Of a DNA stretch of 64,000 nt, positions 8,129 to 17,111 are shown one piece after another. Within the stretch, counting starts at the first letter, position 1; each line of letters starts with the position of its first letter. The notes beneath the pieces were generated by a model. It was not told the origin of the DNA. It saw only the letters and a list, made by a program, of their open reading frames with translations, and did not search any database. This stretch comes from JARRPM01 sp963765545 (GTDB lineage: Bacteria > Pseudomonadota > Gammaproteobacteria > Pseudomonadales > Halieaceae): the NCBI GenBank assembly GCA_963765545.1, contig CAVXWW010000008.1:372001-436000 (forward strand). Reading direction: 5' to 3'. A program made the translations under genes and the position numbers.

Positions 8129-9274
8129 TCAGTTCTCCCCGGGAAAGAATGCGGCGATCACCGTATTAAGAAACCGACGCCCCAGTGCGCTGGCCCGTAT
8201 TTGCTGCCCATCGAACTCCAGTAACTCCTGCCCGTGTAGTTTCTGCAAGGTATTCTCGATAATGGCGGGCTTTTGCCCGGTGCGTTCGCTGAATTGCGCA
8301 AGGGTAAAACCAGCGTTCAGGCGCAGTGCATTGAGCATGAATTCACCAACCTTGTCGCTGACCGAAAGATCGTGTCGGCTGGCGGTGAAGGTCGCCCCGG
8401 CGCTTGCCATATAGTCTGAGGGCTGGCGTTTCTTCGCATAGCGCTGAATACGCCCATCGGCAAAACTGATCTTGCCATGCGCCCCGGCGCCTATCCCCAG
8501 GTAGTCGCCAAAGGACCAGTAATTGAGATTGTGACGACACTGGTAGCCCGGTTTACCGTAGGCGGAGACCTCGTATTGCTGGTAACCGGACTTGGCCAGG
8601 ATGCGCTCCCCGCTGTCCTGTATATCTGCCAGTGCGTCTTCGACCGGCAATAGTGGCGGTCGATTGTGGAACACGGTATTGGGTTCTATGGTCAGCTGGT
8701 ACCAGGACAGGTGCGCAGGCTCAAAGGCCAGCGCTGCTCGTAAGTCCGCCTCCGCGCCGGCAATGGATTGCCCCGGCAGTCCGTGCATCAGGTCGATATT
8801 GAAGCTGTCAAACCCCGCCGCGCGGGCGTATTCGATAGCAGCCCTGGCCTGGTCGCTGTTGTGAACACGGCCCAGCGCCTCCAGCCTTTCGTCGTCAAAA
8901 CTCTGCACCCCAAGGGACAGTCGATTGATGCCCGCGGCCCGGAAATCGGCAAATTTGGCGGCCTCGGCGCTGCCCGGATTGGCTTCCATGGTAGCTTCCA
9001 GCTTGGGTGACAAGGGGAGCAGTGATTCGATGCCAGTCAGCAGGCGGGCGATAGCCTGCGCAGAAAACAGGCTGGGTGTGCCGCCGCCTATAAACAGGGT
9101 GGAGACTGTCCTGTCCCGGGCCAACTTGCATTCTGTCTCGAGGTCACGCAGCAATGTGTCCACGTACTGCAATTCGGGAATGGCCGGGGTTTCGTGGGAA
9201 TTGAAGTCACAGTAGGGACACTTTTTTTCGCACCAGGGCAGGTGAATATAGAGACCCAGGGAAGGTGGTTGCAT
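8129..9274 (-). CDS. hemW: Radical SAM heme chaperone HemW
   Basis: HemN-like protein that binds heme and delivers it to target enzymes; not the coproporphyrinogen oxidase itself. The 381-residue product shows the radical-SAM cluster motif CEKKCPYC (CX3CX2C) at about residues 15-22, the GGGTPSLF segment and the C-terminal HemN-type domain. The start at 9274 (MQPPSLGLYIHLPWC) is set by the TGATG junction with the rdgB stop, indicating translational coupling. It is the last gene of the yggS-to-hemW operon. Confidence 0.93.
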   Translation of the reverse strand: MQPPSLGLYIHLPWCEKKCPYCDFNSHETPAIPELQYVDTLLRDLETECKLARDRTVSTLFIGGGTPSLFSAQAIARLLTGIESLLPLSPKLEATMEANPGSAEAAKFADFRAAGINRLSLGVQSFDDERLEALGRVHNSDQARAAIEYARAAGFDSFNIDLMHGLPGQSIAGAEADLRAALAFEPAHLSWYQLTIEPNTVFHNRPPLLPVEDALADIQDSGERILAKSGYQQYEVSAYGKPGYQCRHNLNYWSFGDYLGIGAGAHGKISFADGRIQRYAKKRQPSDYMASAGATFTASRHDLSVSDKVGEFMLNALRLNAGFTLAQFSERTGQKPAIIENTLQKLHGQELLEFDGQQIRASALGRRFLNTVIAAFFPGEN

Positions 9275-9879
9275 CAGCTTTGGCTCATGGCCTCCAGCAA
9301 TGCGGCGCTGGCCTGGGCGCGGTGGCTGATCCGGTTTTTCAGCTCGGCCGGCAGTTCCGCAGAACTGCACTGGTATTGTGTGATGTAAAACAGCGGATCA
9401 TAGCCAAAACCGTTTTCCCCCCGGGGAGCGTCGAGGATAACGCCTTCCCAGCTTGCCTGGCAGACCAGGGGCATGGGGTCCAGTGCATGGCGCATATAGA
9501 CAAGTGCGCACTGGAAGCGGGCACTGCGCTGCTCCGGCGGCACTCCCGCCAGGGCGGTTAGCAGTTTGCTATTGTTGGCGGCATCCCCGGCACCGGAATA
9601 ACGGGCAGAGTGAATACCGGGGGCGCCATTGAGGTGGTCCACCTCCAGGCCCGAGTCGTCGGCGATGGCGGGGTGGCCACTGCAGCTGGCAGCCGCCCTC
9701 GCCTTTATAATCGCGTTCTCCACGAAGCTCAGCCCGGTCTCCTCAACCTCAGGTACCTTGAACTCCGCCTGGGACTTCAGCTGTAGATTCAGGGGCGCAA
9801 GTATTCTGGCCAGCTCCCGCAGTTTGCCGGGATTGCCGCTGGCCAGCACCACCACCCGGTCAGCGTCAGGGTTGCTCAT
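9274..9879 (-). CDS. rdgB: XTP/dITP diphosphatase (RdgB/HAM1)
   Basis: House-cleaning pyrophosphatase that removes non-canonical purine NTPs (dITP, XTP). The 201-residue product has LASGNPGKLRELARIL at the N-terminus, ADDSGLEVDHLNGAPGIHSA with the catalytic acidic residues, and FGYDPLFY with SHRAQA near the end. Length is typical. It overlaps the DUF4426 gene by 4 bases and hemW by 1 base. Confidence 0.96.
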   Translation of the reverse strand: MSNPDADRVVVLASGNPGKLRELARILAPLNLQLKSQAEFKVPEVEETGLSFVENAIIKARAAASCSGHPAIADDSGLEVDHLNGAPGIHSARYSGAGDAANNSKLLTALAGVPPEQRSARFQCALVYMRHALDPMPLVCQASWEGVILDAPRGENGFGYDPLFYITQYQCSSAELPAELKNRISHRAQASAALLEAMSQS

Positions 9880-10313
9880 TCGTCTTCATACAGCTGGTGC
9901 TTCAGTTCAAAGGTGTAGGTCTGGTCCGATCCCTCGGGTCGAAAATGAACCTCGAAGAAGCGCCACTCTTCGTTGATGAACTTGAAGTCGGCCAGGTAGT
10001 ACACAGCCTCACCCTCGCGAACTTCCTGAAACTCCAGGGTCTGATTCTGGATCAGGTCCCAGGTTCGCCCTTTAAGCTGCATGGTCCGCGGCTCACTTCC
10101 ACTGTCGGTATGCTCGCGCACGGCCAGGTTCAGGATGGCGCGCTGATTGCCCCGCACAAGGCCGTAGCTTTCGGCGACCTTGGGCGCAAGGAAGGTGGTG
10201 TTAACTACACTGTAGTGCAGCTCATAGGGCCCGAACCGTTCCGATTGTTGTGCCGTGGCATTGCCACAGACGATGACCATCAACAGCGCGACATACCTGG
10301 CCATGCCGGTCAT
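9876..10313 (-). CDS. DUF4426 family exported protein
   Basis: A 145-residue predicted periplasmic protein: signal peptide to about residue 21 (ending GNATA), then a beta-rich domain with FGPYELHYSVVNTTFL and a C-terminal YTFELKHQLYEDE. I recognise this as the DUF4426 family that sits between metW and rdgB in pseudomonads; its role is unknown. The start at 10313 lies one base after the metW stop. A second ATG 9 bases downstream (10304) would still leave a signal peptide. Confidence 0.85.
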   Translation of the reverse strand: MTGMARYVALLMVIVCGNATAQQSERFGPYELHYSVVNTTFLAPKVAESYGLVRGNQRAILNLAVREHTDSGSEPRTMQLKGRTWDLIQNQTLEFQEVREGEAVYYLADFKFINEEWRFFEVHFRPEGSDQTYTFELKHQLYEDE

Positions 10314-10314
10314 A

Positions 10315-10905
10315 TCAGCGCGTAATATGGTAGATCGCCGTGGTGGCGAACAGGTTGGGCCAGGTGGTGGCGAGCAGGGGTTGCCGCTGCGTGTTGCCCA
10401 CGACGTCCCGGGCCAGTATGCGAATATTCTTTTGCTCACAGAGCGCCTCAAAATCGTTTACCGTGCAAAAATGGATGTTGGGTGTGTCGTACCAGTTGTA
10501 GGGCATAAAACGTGAAACCGGCATTCTGCCACGGGTACCCAAGTGTACCCGACAGCGCCAGTGGCCGAAGTTGGGGAAGGTTACAATACATTCCCGGCCA
10601 ATGCGCAGCATCTCGTCCAGCACCCTATCCGGAAAGTGTACCGCCTGCAGGGCATGCGCCATGACTACCGTATCAAAACTCTGGTCGGGAAAGTTGGCCA
10701 GTCCCTGGTCAAGGTTCTGCTCAACGATGTTGAGACCGCGCTCTATGGCGGCGGTGATTTCCTGCGGGTCGATTTCAATCCCGGTTCCGCGCACCTGGCG
10801 CTGGTCGCGCAGCAGTTGCAGGAACTCGCCGTTGCCGCAGCCCAGATCGAGCACCCGGGAGCCCGGTTCGATCCAGCGCTGGATGTGAGCAAGGTCGAGG
10901 CGCAT
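10315..10905 (-). CDS. metW: Methionine biosynthesis protein MetW
   Basis: Methyltransferase-fold protein that partners MetX in the first committed step of methionine synthesis. The 196-residue protein begins MRLDLAHIQRWI and has SAM-fold motif I VLDLGCGNGEF, motif II GIEIDPQEI and SFDTVVMAHALQAVHFPD. Length is typical. Its start overlaps the metX stop by 1 base (TGATG), and MetX and MetW are known to function together in such pairs. Confidence 0.94.
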   Translation of the reverse strand: MRLDLAHIQRWIEPGSRVLDLGCGNGEFLQLLRDQRQVRGTGIEIDPQEITAAIERGLNIVEQNLDQGLANFPDQSFDTVVMAHALQAVHFPDRVLDEMLRIGRECIVTFPNFGHWRCRVHLGTRGRMPVSRFMPYNWYDTPNIHFCTVNDFEALCEQKNIRILARDVVGNTQRQPLLATTWPNLFATTAIYHITR

Positions 10906-12053
10906 CAGGAAGTCTCTCCCACCCGGCGCATGTAGGCCGAGAAAACGTCCACGTAGCGCGGAATGGGCAATAGAAACGCATCGTGGCCCTCGTCCGCCTC
11001 GATTTCCGCGTAGGTGACGGGTTTGTCGGCCGCGATCAGTGCGTTCACGATTTCCCTGGATCGGGCGGGTGAGAAACGCCAGTCGGTGGAAAAGGAGATT
11101 ACCAGGAAGCTGCAGCTTGCGTGTCGAAAAGCTGCCACCGGTTCATTGCCATACTCCCTGGCGAGGTCGAAATAATCGAGCGCCCGGGTCATCAGCATGT
11201 AGGTGTTGGCGTCAAAGTTGCCGGAGAACTGGCTGCCCTGGTAACGCAGGTAACTTTGTACCTGAAACTCCACATTCTGCTCATCGCCCTGATCAAAGCT
11301 CCCTGAGCGCAGGTCCCGACCGAATTTGTTGGCCATGGCATGATCTGACAGGTAGGTGATATGCCCTACCATGCGCGCAAGCGCCAGCCCCTGGGAGGGT
11401 GTGGTACCCCGTTCGTGGTAATGGCCGTCGGCAAATGCCGGGTCGGATAGAATGGCCTGGCGGGCCACCTCGTTGAAAGCCAGGTTCTGGGCGCTCAATT
11501 TCATTGCCGCAGCGATCACAATGCAGTGCCTGATGCGATCCGGGTATTCAAGCGACCAACGCATGGCTTGCATACCGCCCAGGCTGCCCCCTATGACGGC
11601 GGCCCAGCAGTCGATACCGAGATAGTCCGCGAGGCGTGCCTGGCTGTTCACCCAGTCGCGCGCGCGCAGCGGTGGAAAGTCCGGACCCCACAGCTCACCG
11701 GTCTGCGGATTGAGGGAGGCCGGGCCGGTGGAGCCATGGCAGCCACCCAGGTTATTCAGGCTGACAACAAAGAAGCGGCTGGTATCAATCGGCTTGCCGG
11801 GCCCTATGCATTCATCCCACCAGCCGGGTTTCTTGTCGTCCTCACTGTGGTAACCGGCCGCATGATGGTGGCCACTGAGTGCGTGACAGATGAGCACGGC
11901 ATTACTGCGCTGCTCATTCAGCTCACCATAGGTTTCGTAGACCAGCTCGTAGTCGGCCAGTTCGCGACCGCAAGCCAGCAGCAGCGGTTCGGTGAAGCGG
12001 GCTATCCGGGGTGTAACGATGCCCACCGACCGGGGGTTTCCTGCTTGCTTCAT
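10905..12053 (-). CDS. metX: Homoserine O-acyltransferase MetX
   Basis: Alpha/beta-hydrolase-fold enzyme that acylates L-homoserine for methionine synthesis. The 382-residue protein has the nucleophile elbow GGSLGGMQAMRW, catalytic Asp in FSTDWRFSP and catalytic His in DEGHDAFLLP. Whether the donor is acetyl-CoA or succinyl-CoA cannot be read safely from the sequence; gammaproteobacterial MetX enzymes paired with MetW often use succinyl-CoA. It is coupled to metW and lies 4 bases after yggT. Confidence 0.94.
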   Translation of the reverse strand: MKQAGNPRSVGIVTPRIARFTEPLLLACGRELADYELVYETYGELNEQRSNAVLICHALSGHHHAAGYHSEDDKKPGWWDECIGPGKPIDTSRFFVVSLNNLGGCHGSTGPASLNPQTGELWGPDFPPLRARDWVNSQARLADYLGIDCWAAVIGGSLGGMQAMRWSLEYPDRIRHCIVIAAAMKLSAQNLAFNEVARQAILSDPAFADGHYHERGTTPSQGLALARMVGHITYLSDHAMANKFGRDLRSGSFDQGDEQNVEFQVQSYLRYQGSQFSGNFDANTYMLMTRALDYFDLAREYGNEPVAAFRHASCSFLVISFSTDWRFSPARSREIVNALIAADKPVTYAEIEADEGHDAFLLPIPRYVDVFSAYMRRVGETS

Positions 12054-12057
12054 GGGC

Positions 12058-12645
12058 TCATCTCAACCAGGGGGCGAGACCCAGGACATTAGTGGCGGCC
12101 GCCATGTGGCGCAGGGCGATCTGGATGACGTTGATCAGGATAAATACCAGTATCGGTGAAAAGTCCATTCCCCCCATGGCCGGCAGCATTTTGCGAAAGG
12201 GTGCCATCACAGGTTCGGTGATCTGGTACAGCAGGTAGATGGCCGGGTGGCGGCTCCCGGCGGCGACCCAGCTGAGAATAATCATCGCCAGCAGCGCGAA
12301 AAAATAGATGTTGACCACCAGCGCTACGACGCCCAGCACACCGCCAAGGAGCAACATCCCCAGAGTGGGAAGTGCCTGGTAGTTTATAAATATCAGGGCC
12401 GTAATACTGGCCATTTGCAGTAATATGGCCAGCAGCAGTGAGGCCAGGTCCAGGCCGGCCAAGCTGGGGACAATTCGCCGCAAGGGGATCACCAGTGGGT
12501 TGGTTATCTTGACCAGGAACTGGCAGATCGGGTTGTAAAAATCAGCACGCACCACCTGCAGCAAAAACCGCAATACCATGGCGATCAGGTACAGGCTCAG
12601 GAAGGTCTGTATCAGGTAGCCAAAAATTTCGTTGATAGCGCTCAT
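12058..12645 (-). CDS. yggT: YggT family membrane protein
   Basis: A 195-residue integral membrane protein with two repeats of the YGGT domain, each with two spans. The conserved NPICQFLVKITNPLVIPLRR in the first half is echoed by YQITEPVMAPFRK in the second. The family is implicated in osmotic tolerance and envelope or division functions, but a biochemical role is not established. It lies between proC and metX in a conserved operon. Confidence 0.9.
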   Translation of the reverse strand: MSAINEIFGYLIQTFLSLYLIAMVLRFLLQVVRADFYNPICQFLVKITNPLVIPLRRIVPSLAGLDLASLLLAILLQMASITALIFINYQALPTLGMLLLGGVLGVVALVVNIYFFALLAMIILSWVAAGSRHPAIYLLYQITEPVMAPFRKMLPAMGGMDFSPILVFILINVIQIALRHMAAATNVLGLAPWLR

Positions 12646-12675
12646 TGATCAATACTCTCCAGCTGCTCGTTTGAC

Positions 12676-13497
12676 CTAGCCCATTTCCCTGGCTAATTCT
12701 GCGGATCGCTGCGCTGCGGCGCGCAGGGCATTTGTGACCAGCGTGCGCAGGCCGTCGTTTTCAAAGCTCTCCACCGCGCGCTCGGTGGTGCCGCCGGGGC
12801 TGGTGACACGGCGTCGCAGTTCCACCAGGTCCACATCCGACTCCCGGGCCATCCGGGCTGCGCCCAGGCCTGTTTGCAGCGCCATGGTGGTGGCTGTCTC
12901 CCGGTCCAGGCCCAGCTCGCAGGCGGCGTCAATCATCGCCTCCATAAAAAGGAAGAAATACGCCGGGCCGCTGCCCGACAAGGCCGTTATGGCGTCCAGT
13001 GCACTTTCCTCGGGTACCCAGCTGGCGATGCCAACCGCGGACAGAATTGCCTCGGCGTGCTCGCGTTGCCGGGTCGAGACATGGGCGTTGGCAAACATAG
13101 CACTTGCCCCGCAACCCAGCAGGGCCGGGGTGTTTGGCATGCAGCGCACAATGGCAGCTTCCGGCCCAAGCCGTGCCTGTATGCTCGTTATGGTGACGCC
13201 GGCGGCAATGGAAATGACCAGTGCTCGCCTGGCGCGTACCGCTCTGGCGATGCTATTGGTCGCTTCCCCCATGACCTGCGGTTTGACCGCCATTATGACC
13301 ACGTCAGCGCCGGCAACGGCAGTCGCATTGTCCGCACACACGTTGACCGGGGCGATCTCTGTCAGGCGCTCCAGGCTGGCGGGGAACGGGTCGGCGGCGC
13401 TGATCAGGCCGGCGGGGTGGCCGCTCTCGATCAATCCACCGATGATACTGCTGGCCATATTACCAGCACCGATAAATGCGATATGGGGTGTGCTCAA
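12676..13497 (-). CDS. proC: Pyrroline-5-carboxylate reductase
   Basis: Final step of proline synthesis, reducing pyrroline-5-carboxylate with NAD(P)H. The 273-residue protein has the Rossmann motif FIGAGNMASSIIGGL, the MAVKPQ segment, and the C-terminal signature ALSGSGPAYFFLFMEAM followed by VTSPGGTTERAV. Length is typical. It is 30 bases upstream of yggT and 70 bases downstream of yggS, forming the yggS-proC-yggT unit seen in many proteobacteria. Confidence 0.97.
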   Translation of the reverse strand: MSTPHIAFIGAGNMASSIIGGLIESGHPAGLISAADPFPASLERLTEIAPVNVCADNATAVAGADVVIMAVKPQVMGEATNSIARAVRARRALVISIAAGVTITSIQARLGPEAAIVRCMPNTPALLGCGASAMFANAHVSTRQREHAEAILSAVGIASWVPEESALDAITALSGSGPAYFFLFMEAMIDAACELGLDRETATTMALQTGLGAARMARESDVDLVELRRRVTSPGGTTERAVESFENDGLRTLVTNALRAAAQRSAELAREMG

Positions 13498-13567
13498 GAA
13501 TCCCGCCCGTTCAATGAATGATGCTGGAAAATCAGTGCGCCAGTATACACGCCGGTTTCAGGCAAAA

Positions 13568-14260
13568 TCACCTGTTGCGGCGGCCGAATATCCCGCTGCC
13601 GACCCTCACTATCGTCGAACCCTCCGCTATTGCAGCTTCGAGGTCACCAGACATGCCCATTGAGAGCGTGTCCATCTCCGGGGCCAGCACCTGAAGGTCC
13701 TGCAGAGTCCTGCGCAATGCGGCGAACGCGGCTCTTTGTTGCGCCGGATCCTCGCTGGGGGCAGGTATTGCCATAAGGCCGCGCAGTTGCAGGCGGGGCA
13801 GCTGCAGGATCTCGTTTACCAGCTCGGGCAGCTCCGCGGGGGATGCACCTGATTTGCTCTGTTCTTGCGAGATATTTACCTGCAGGCAGATCTGCAGGCG
13901 CGGCATCTCCCGGGGCCGATGTTCGTTGAGGCGCCGTGCAATTTTGGCGCGCTCTACACTGTGGACCCAGGCGAAGTTTTCCGCGATGGCGCGGGTTTTG
14001 TTGGACTGTATTGGCCCGATGAAATGCCATGTGAGCGGCAGGTCTCGCAGTTGTTCGATTTTGGCCAGCGCTTCCTGCAGGTAGCTCTCACCGATATGGT
14101 CAAGGCCCGCCTCATAGGCCGCACGAATGGCCTCGGCAGGGTGGGTTTTGCTCACCGCCAGTACCTGTATATCCCCGGCAGTGCGCTGGCTTTTTTCAGC
14201 AGCGAGTCGTACTCTTTCGAGCAGCTTTGCTATTTCGGCAGAAAATAGTCGTTCATCCAT
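13568..14260 (-). CDS. yggS: PLP homeostasis protein YggS/PLPBP
   Basis: Pyridoxal-phosphate-binding single-domain TIM-barrel protein that maintains vitamin B6 balance without known catalysis. The 230-residue product has the PLP lysine in LAVSKTHPAEAIRAAYE, then GESYLQEAL, WHFIGPIQSNKTR and the phosphate-binding SMGMSGDLEAAI close to the C-terminus. Length is typical. It heads the minus-strand operon and is divergent from pilT, the order seen in pseudomonads. Confidence 0.96.
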   Translation of the reverse strand: MDERLFSAEIAKLLERVRLAAEKSQRTAGDIQVLAVSKTHPAEAIRAAYEAGLDHIGESYLQEALAKIEQLRDLPLTWHFIGPIQSNKTRAIAENFAWVHSVERAKIARRLNEHRPREMPRLQICLQVNISQEQSKSGASPAELPELVNEILQLPRLQLRGLMAIPAPSEDPAQQRAAFAALRRTLQDLQVLAPEMDTLSMGMSGDLEAAIAEGSTIVRVGSGIFGRRNR

Positions 14261-14297
14261 GGCGCGAATGGTAGCCTATTCGGGTGATGGCAGGCGA

Positions 14298-14339
14298 CTG
14301 CACAATAAAAACGCGGGCCCGTTGCGATATTGTGTGCAG
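14298..14339. repeat. Inverted repeat in the yggS/pilT intergenic region
   Basis: CTGCACAATA (14298-14307) faces TATTGTGTGCAG (14328-14339). The arms match except for a two-base insertion in the second arm, with about 20 bases between. It lies between the divergent yggS and pilT start codons, so it could be an operator or a hairpin in either leader. I cannot name a regulator. Confidence 0.4.
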
Positions 14340-14401
14340 GGCGGGGCCCGGGAATAGTCGGCCGCAGATGCCGACAGTACAGGGGAACAAGCAGGGGACA
14401 C

Positions 14402-15436
14402 ATGGACATTACAGAACTTCTGGCGTTTAGCGCCAAGCAGGGTGCGTCTGACTTACACTTGTCGGCGGGCCTGCCGCCCATGATTCGCGTTGACGGTGAT
14501 ATTCGTCGTATCAATCTGCCGCCCATGGAACACAAGCAGGTCCATGAGCTGATCTACGACATCATGAACGATCGGCAGCGCAAGGACTATGAGGAATTTC
14601 TCGAGACAGATTTTTCCTTTGAGGTTCCCGGCGTGGCGCGTTTTCGTGTCAATGCCTTCAACCAGAACCGTGGTGCTGGCGGCGTATTTCGAACCATTCC
14701 GTCTAAAGTGCTGTCGATGGAAGACCTCGGCATGGGGCAGGTATTTCGCGATATTTCAATGATGCCGCGCGGGCTGGTGCTGGTGACCGGCCCCACAGGT
14801 TCGGGCAAATCCACCACGCTTGCGGCGATGATGGATTACATCAACGACAACAAGTATGAGCACGTCCTCACCATCGAGGACCCCATCGAATTTGTTCACG
14901 AGAGCAAGAAGTGCCTCGTTAACCAGCGCGAGGTTCACCGCGACACTCACGGTTTCGCCGAGGCGTTGCGTTCTGCACTGCGCGAAGATCCGGATATCAT
15001 CCTGGTGGGTGAGTTGCGCGACCTTGAAACCATTCGTCTTGCCCTGACCGCTGCCGAGACCGGCCACCTGGTTTTTGGCACACTGCACACCACGTCAGCG
15101 GCCAAGACCATCGACCGAGTTGTAGATGTTTTTCCCGCCGCGGAAAAGGCCATGGTGCGCTCCATGCTGTCGGAATCATTGCAGGCTGTGGTATCCCAGA
15201 CGCTGCTCAAGCGGGCCACCGGTGGTCGGGTGGCGGCGCATGAAATTATGCGCGGCACGTCTGCGATCCGTAACCTGATTCGTGAAGACAAGGTTGCGCA
15301 GATGTACTCTGCGATACAGACAGGTAGTGCACTGGGCATGCAGACCATGGACCAGTGCCTGCATGACATGGTTGAAAAACGTGTGATCACCAGGGATGTG
15401 GCACGCGAGAAAGCGCGTATGCCGGAAAACTTCTAG
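14402..15436 (+). CDS. pilT: Type IV pilus retraction ATPase PilT
   Basis: Hexameric ATPase that powers pilus retraction and twitching motility. The 344-residue product begins MDITELLAFSAKQGASDLHLS, with Walker A VTGPTGSGKSTT, the Asp box TIEDPIEFVH, Walker B with ILVGELRDLETI, the His box HLVFGTLHTTSA and the PilT-specific SAIRNLIRE. ATG 14402 is chosen because upstream residues are not family-like. It is paired with pilU 39 bases downstream. Confidence 0.96.
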   Translation: MDITELLAFSAKQGASDLHLSAGLPPMIRVDGDIRRINLPPMEHKQVHELIYDIMNDRQRKDYEEFLETDFSFEVPGVARFRVNAFNQNRGAGGVFRTIPSKVLSMEDLGMGQVFRDISMMPRGLVLVTGPTGSGKSTTLAAMMDYINDNKYEHVLTIEDPIEFVHESKKCLVNQREVHRDTHGFAEALRSALREDPDIILVGELRDLETIRLALTAAETGHLVFGTLHTTSAAKTIDRVVDVFPAAEKAMVRSMLSESLQAVVSQTLLKRATGGRVAAHEIMRGTSAIRNLIREDKVAQMYSAIQTGSALGMQTMDQCLHDMVEKRVITRDVAREKARMPENF

Positions 15437-15475
15437 GTCACGCTCAGCGTGAGCGCCGTGAGGTAGGGAGTCGTT

Positions 15476-16621
15476 ATGATAATAGAACAACTGCTGGAAC
15501 AGGTGGTGGAACAGGGTGCCTCGGACGGATTTGTTTCCGCAGGTGCGCCGCCGAGTATCAAGGTAGATGGTGAGCTTCGCCCACTCGGAGAGAGCCCGCT
15601 TTCTGAGGACCAGGCGAGAGAACTGGTCCTTTCAACCATGCGTGAGGATCAGCAAAAGGACTTCCTGGAACACCACGAATGCAATTATGCCTTGAGCTAT
15701 GAGGGGCTGGGGCGCTTTCGTGCCAGTGCCTTTGTCCAGCGCGGCAAGTGTGGACTGGTAGTGCGGCGCATCCAGACTGATATCCCGACTATTGATGAAC
15801 TGGGATTGCCCCCGATTATCAAGGAATTGGCAATGACCAAGCGGGGCCTGGTGATTTTTGTGGGCGCCACCGGAACAGGTAAGTCCACCTCCCTGGCGTC
15901 TATGGTGGGCTATCGCAACCAGAACAGTCACGGCCACATCATCAGTATCGAAGACCCGATTGAATATATCCACGACCATGGCAACTGTATTGTTACCCAG
16001 CGTGAAGTTGGTATGGATACCGAGTCCTTTGACGTGGCCCTTAAAAACACACTGCGCCAGGCGCCAGATGTGATTATGATCGGCGAGGTGCGTTCGGCCG
16101 AAACCATGGCCCAGGCCCTGACCTTTGCAGAGACCGGTCACCTGTGTCTTTGCACACTCCACGCCAACAATGCCAACCAGGCGCTGGACAGGATACAGAG
16201 CTTTTTTCCTGCTGAGCTGCATGACCAGGTCTGGATGGATTTGTCATTGAACCTGAAATCGATGGTCGCGCAGCAGCTGTTGCCGCGCAAGGATGGCAAG
16301 GGCAGGGCACCTGTCGTGGAGGTTTTGCTGAATTCGCCTCTGGTCGCGGATTACATTCGCAAGGGCGAGGTTCACCTGATCAAGGAATTGATGTCCAAGT
16401 CCACTGAACTGGGTATGCAGACCCTGGACCAGTCACTGATCAAGGCCTACAAGGAAGGTGTTATCAGCAGGGAAGATGCGCTGCGTTATGCTGATTCGGC
16501 TAACGATGTACGTCTCGAGATCAAGATGTTTGATAAGACCACGCCCGGTGGTAATACCAGCCGCGATGAGCTGGGACTGTCATACGAGACGCCCGACGAG
16601 GGCAGATTCGTTCGACGCTAG
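15476..16621 (+). CDS. pilU: Type IV pilus retraction ATPase PilU
   Basis: PilT paralog that assists retraction, especially under load. The 381-residue product has the N-terminal SAGAPPSIKVDGELRPLG, Walker A VGATGTGKSTSL, SIEDPIEYIHDH, VIMIGEVRSAETM, and LCLCTLHANNANQALDRI. It ends with a longer polar tail than PilT, as PilU proteins do. The order pilT-pilU is conserved in pseudomonads. It converges on ruvX with 19 bases between. Confidence 0.95.
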   Translation: MIIEQLLEQVVEQGASDGFVSAGAPPSIKVDGELRPLGESPLSEDQARELVLSTMREDQQKDFLEHHECNYALSYEGLGRFRASAFVQRGKCGLVVRRIQTDIPTIDELGLPPIIKELAMTKRGLVIFVGATGTGKSTSLASMVGYRNQNSHGHIISIEDPIEYIHDHGNCIVTQREVGMDTESFDVALKNTLRQAPDVIMIGEVRSAETMAQALTFAETGHLCLCTLHANNANQALDRIQSFFPAELHDQVWMDLSLNLKSMVAQQLLPRKDGKGRAPVVEVLLNSPLVADYIRKGEVHLIKELMSKSTELGMQTLDQSLIKAYKEGVISREDALRYADSANDVRLEIKMFDKTTPGGNTSRDELGLSYETPDEGRFVRR

Positions 16622-16640
16622 TTGCCCGTTGCCAAGCCTC

Positions 16641-17111
16641 TCAGCTCGCTGCGCCGGCCTCCCGGTTACGCAGCCAGCTTAGCAGCACCAGTTCTGCGGC
16701 CTGGCTGTCTACCGGCTGTTGTTTGAAATCACCCCTGTGACCTCGCTCCCGACTGTTCTGCTTGGCCTCGAAGCTGCTCAGCCTTTCGTCAACCAGCTCA
16801 ACCGGCAGGCCGAGGCGCCCGTGCAGCCGGCGGGAGAATTTTCTGGCCCGTTCGGACAATTCGCTGACGCTGCCATCCATGTTGAGGGGGTCGCCGACAA
16901 CCAGCAGGTCAGGCTGCCACTCCGCTATCAACCTGGTGACGTTTGACCAGTCGGGTATGCCCTCCCTTGCCTTAATGATGGCCAGTGGCTGGGTAGTGCC
17001 CAGCACGCAGTTACCGACCGCCACGCCTATCTGACGCAGGCCGAAGTCAAATGCCATCACGGCCTTGATTTGAAGGTTCACCGGGCGTTTGTCAGGCGTG
17101 TCCTGCCTCAC
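16641..17111 (-). CDS. ruvX: Putative pre-16S rRNA nuclease / Holliday-junction resolvase-like protein YqgF
   Basis: RNase H-fold protein of the YqgF/RuvX family, implicated in 5' maturation of 16S rRNA. The 156-residue protein has the first acidic motif MAFDFGLRQIGVAVG, the central LLVVGDPLNMDGS, and VELVDERLSSFEA followed by VDSQAAELVLLSWL. Its N-terminus of about 18 residues is slightly longer than usual. Its start overlaps the yqgE stop by 20 bases, so an internal start nearer MAFDFG is possible. Confidence 0.93.
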   Translation of the reverse strand: MRQDTPDKRPVNLQIKAVMAFDFGLRQIGVAVGNCVLGTTQPLAIIKAREGIPDWSNVTRLIAEWQPDLLVVGDPLNMDGSVSELSERARKFSRRLHGRLGLPVELVDERLSSFEAKQNSRERGHRGDFKQQPVDSQAAELVLLSWLRNREAGAAS

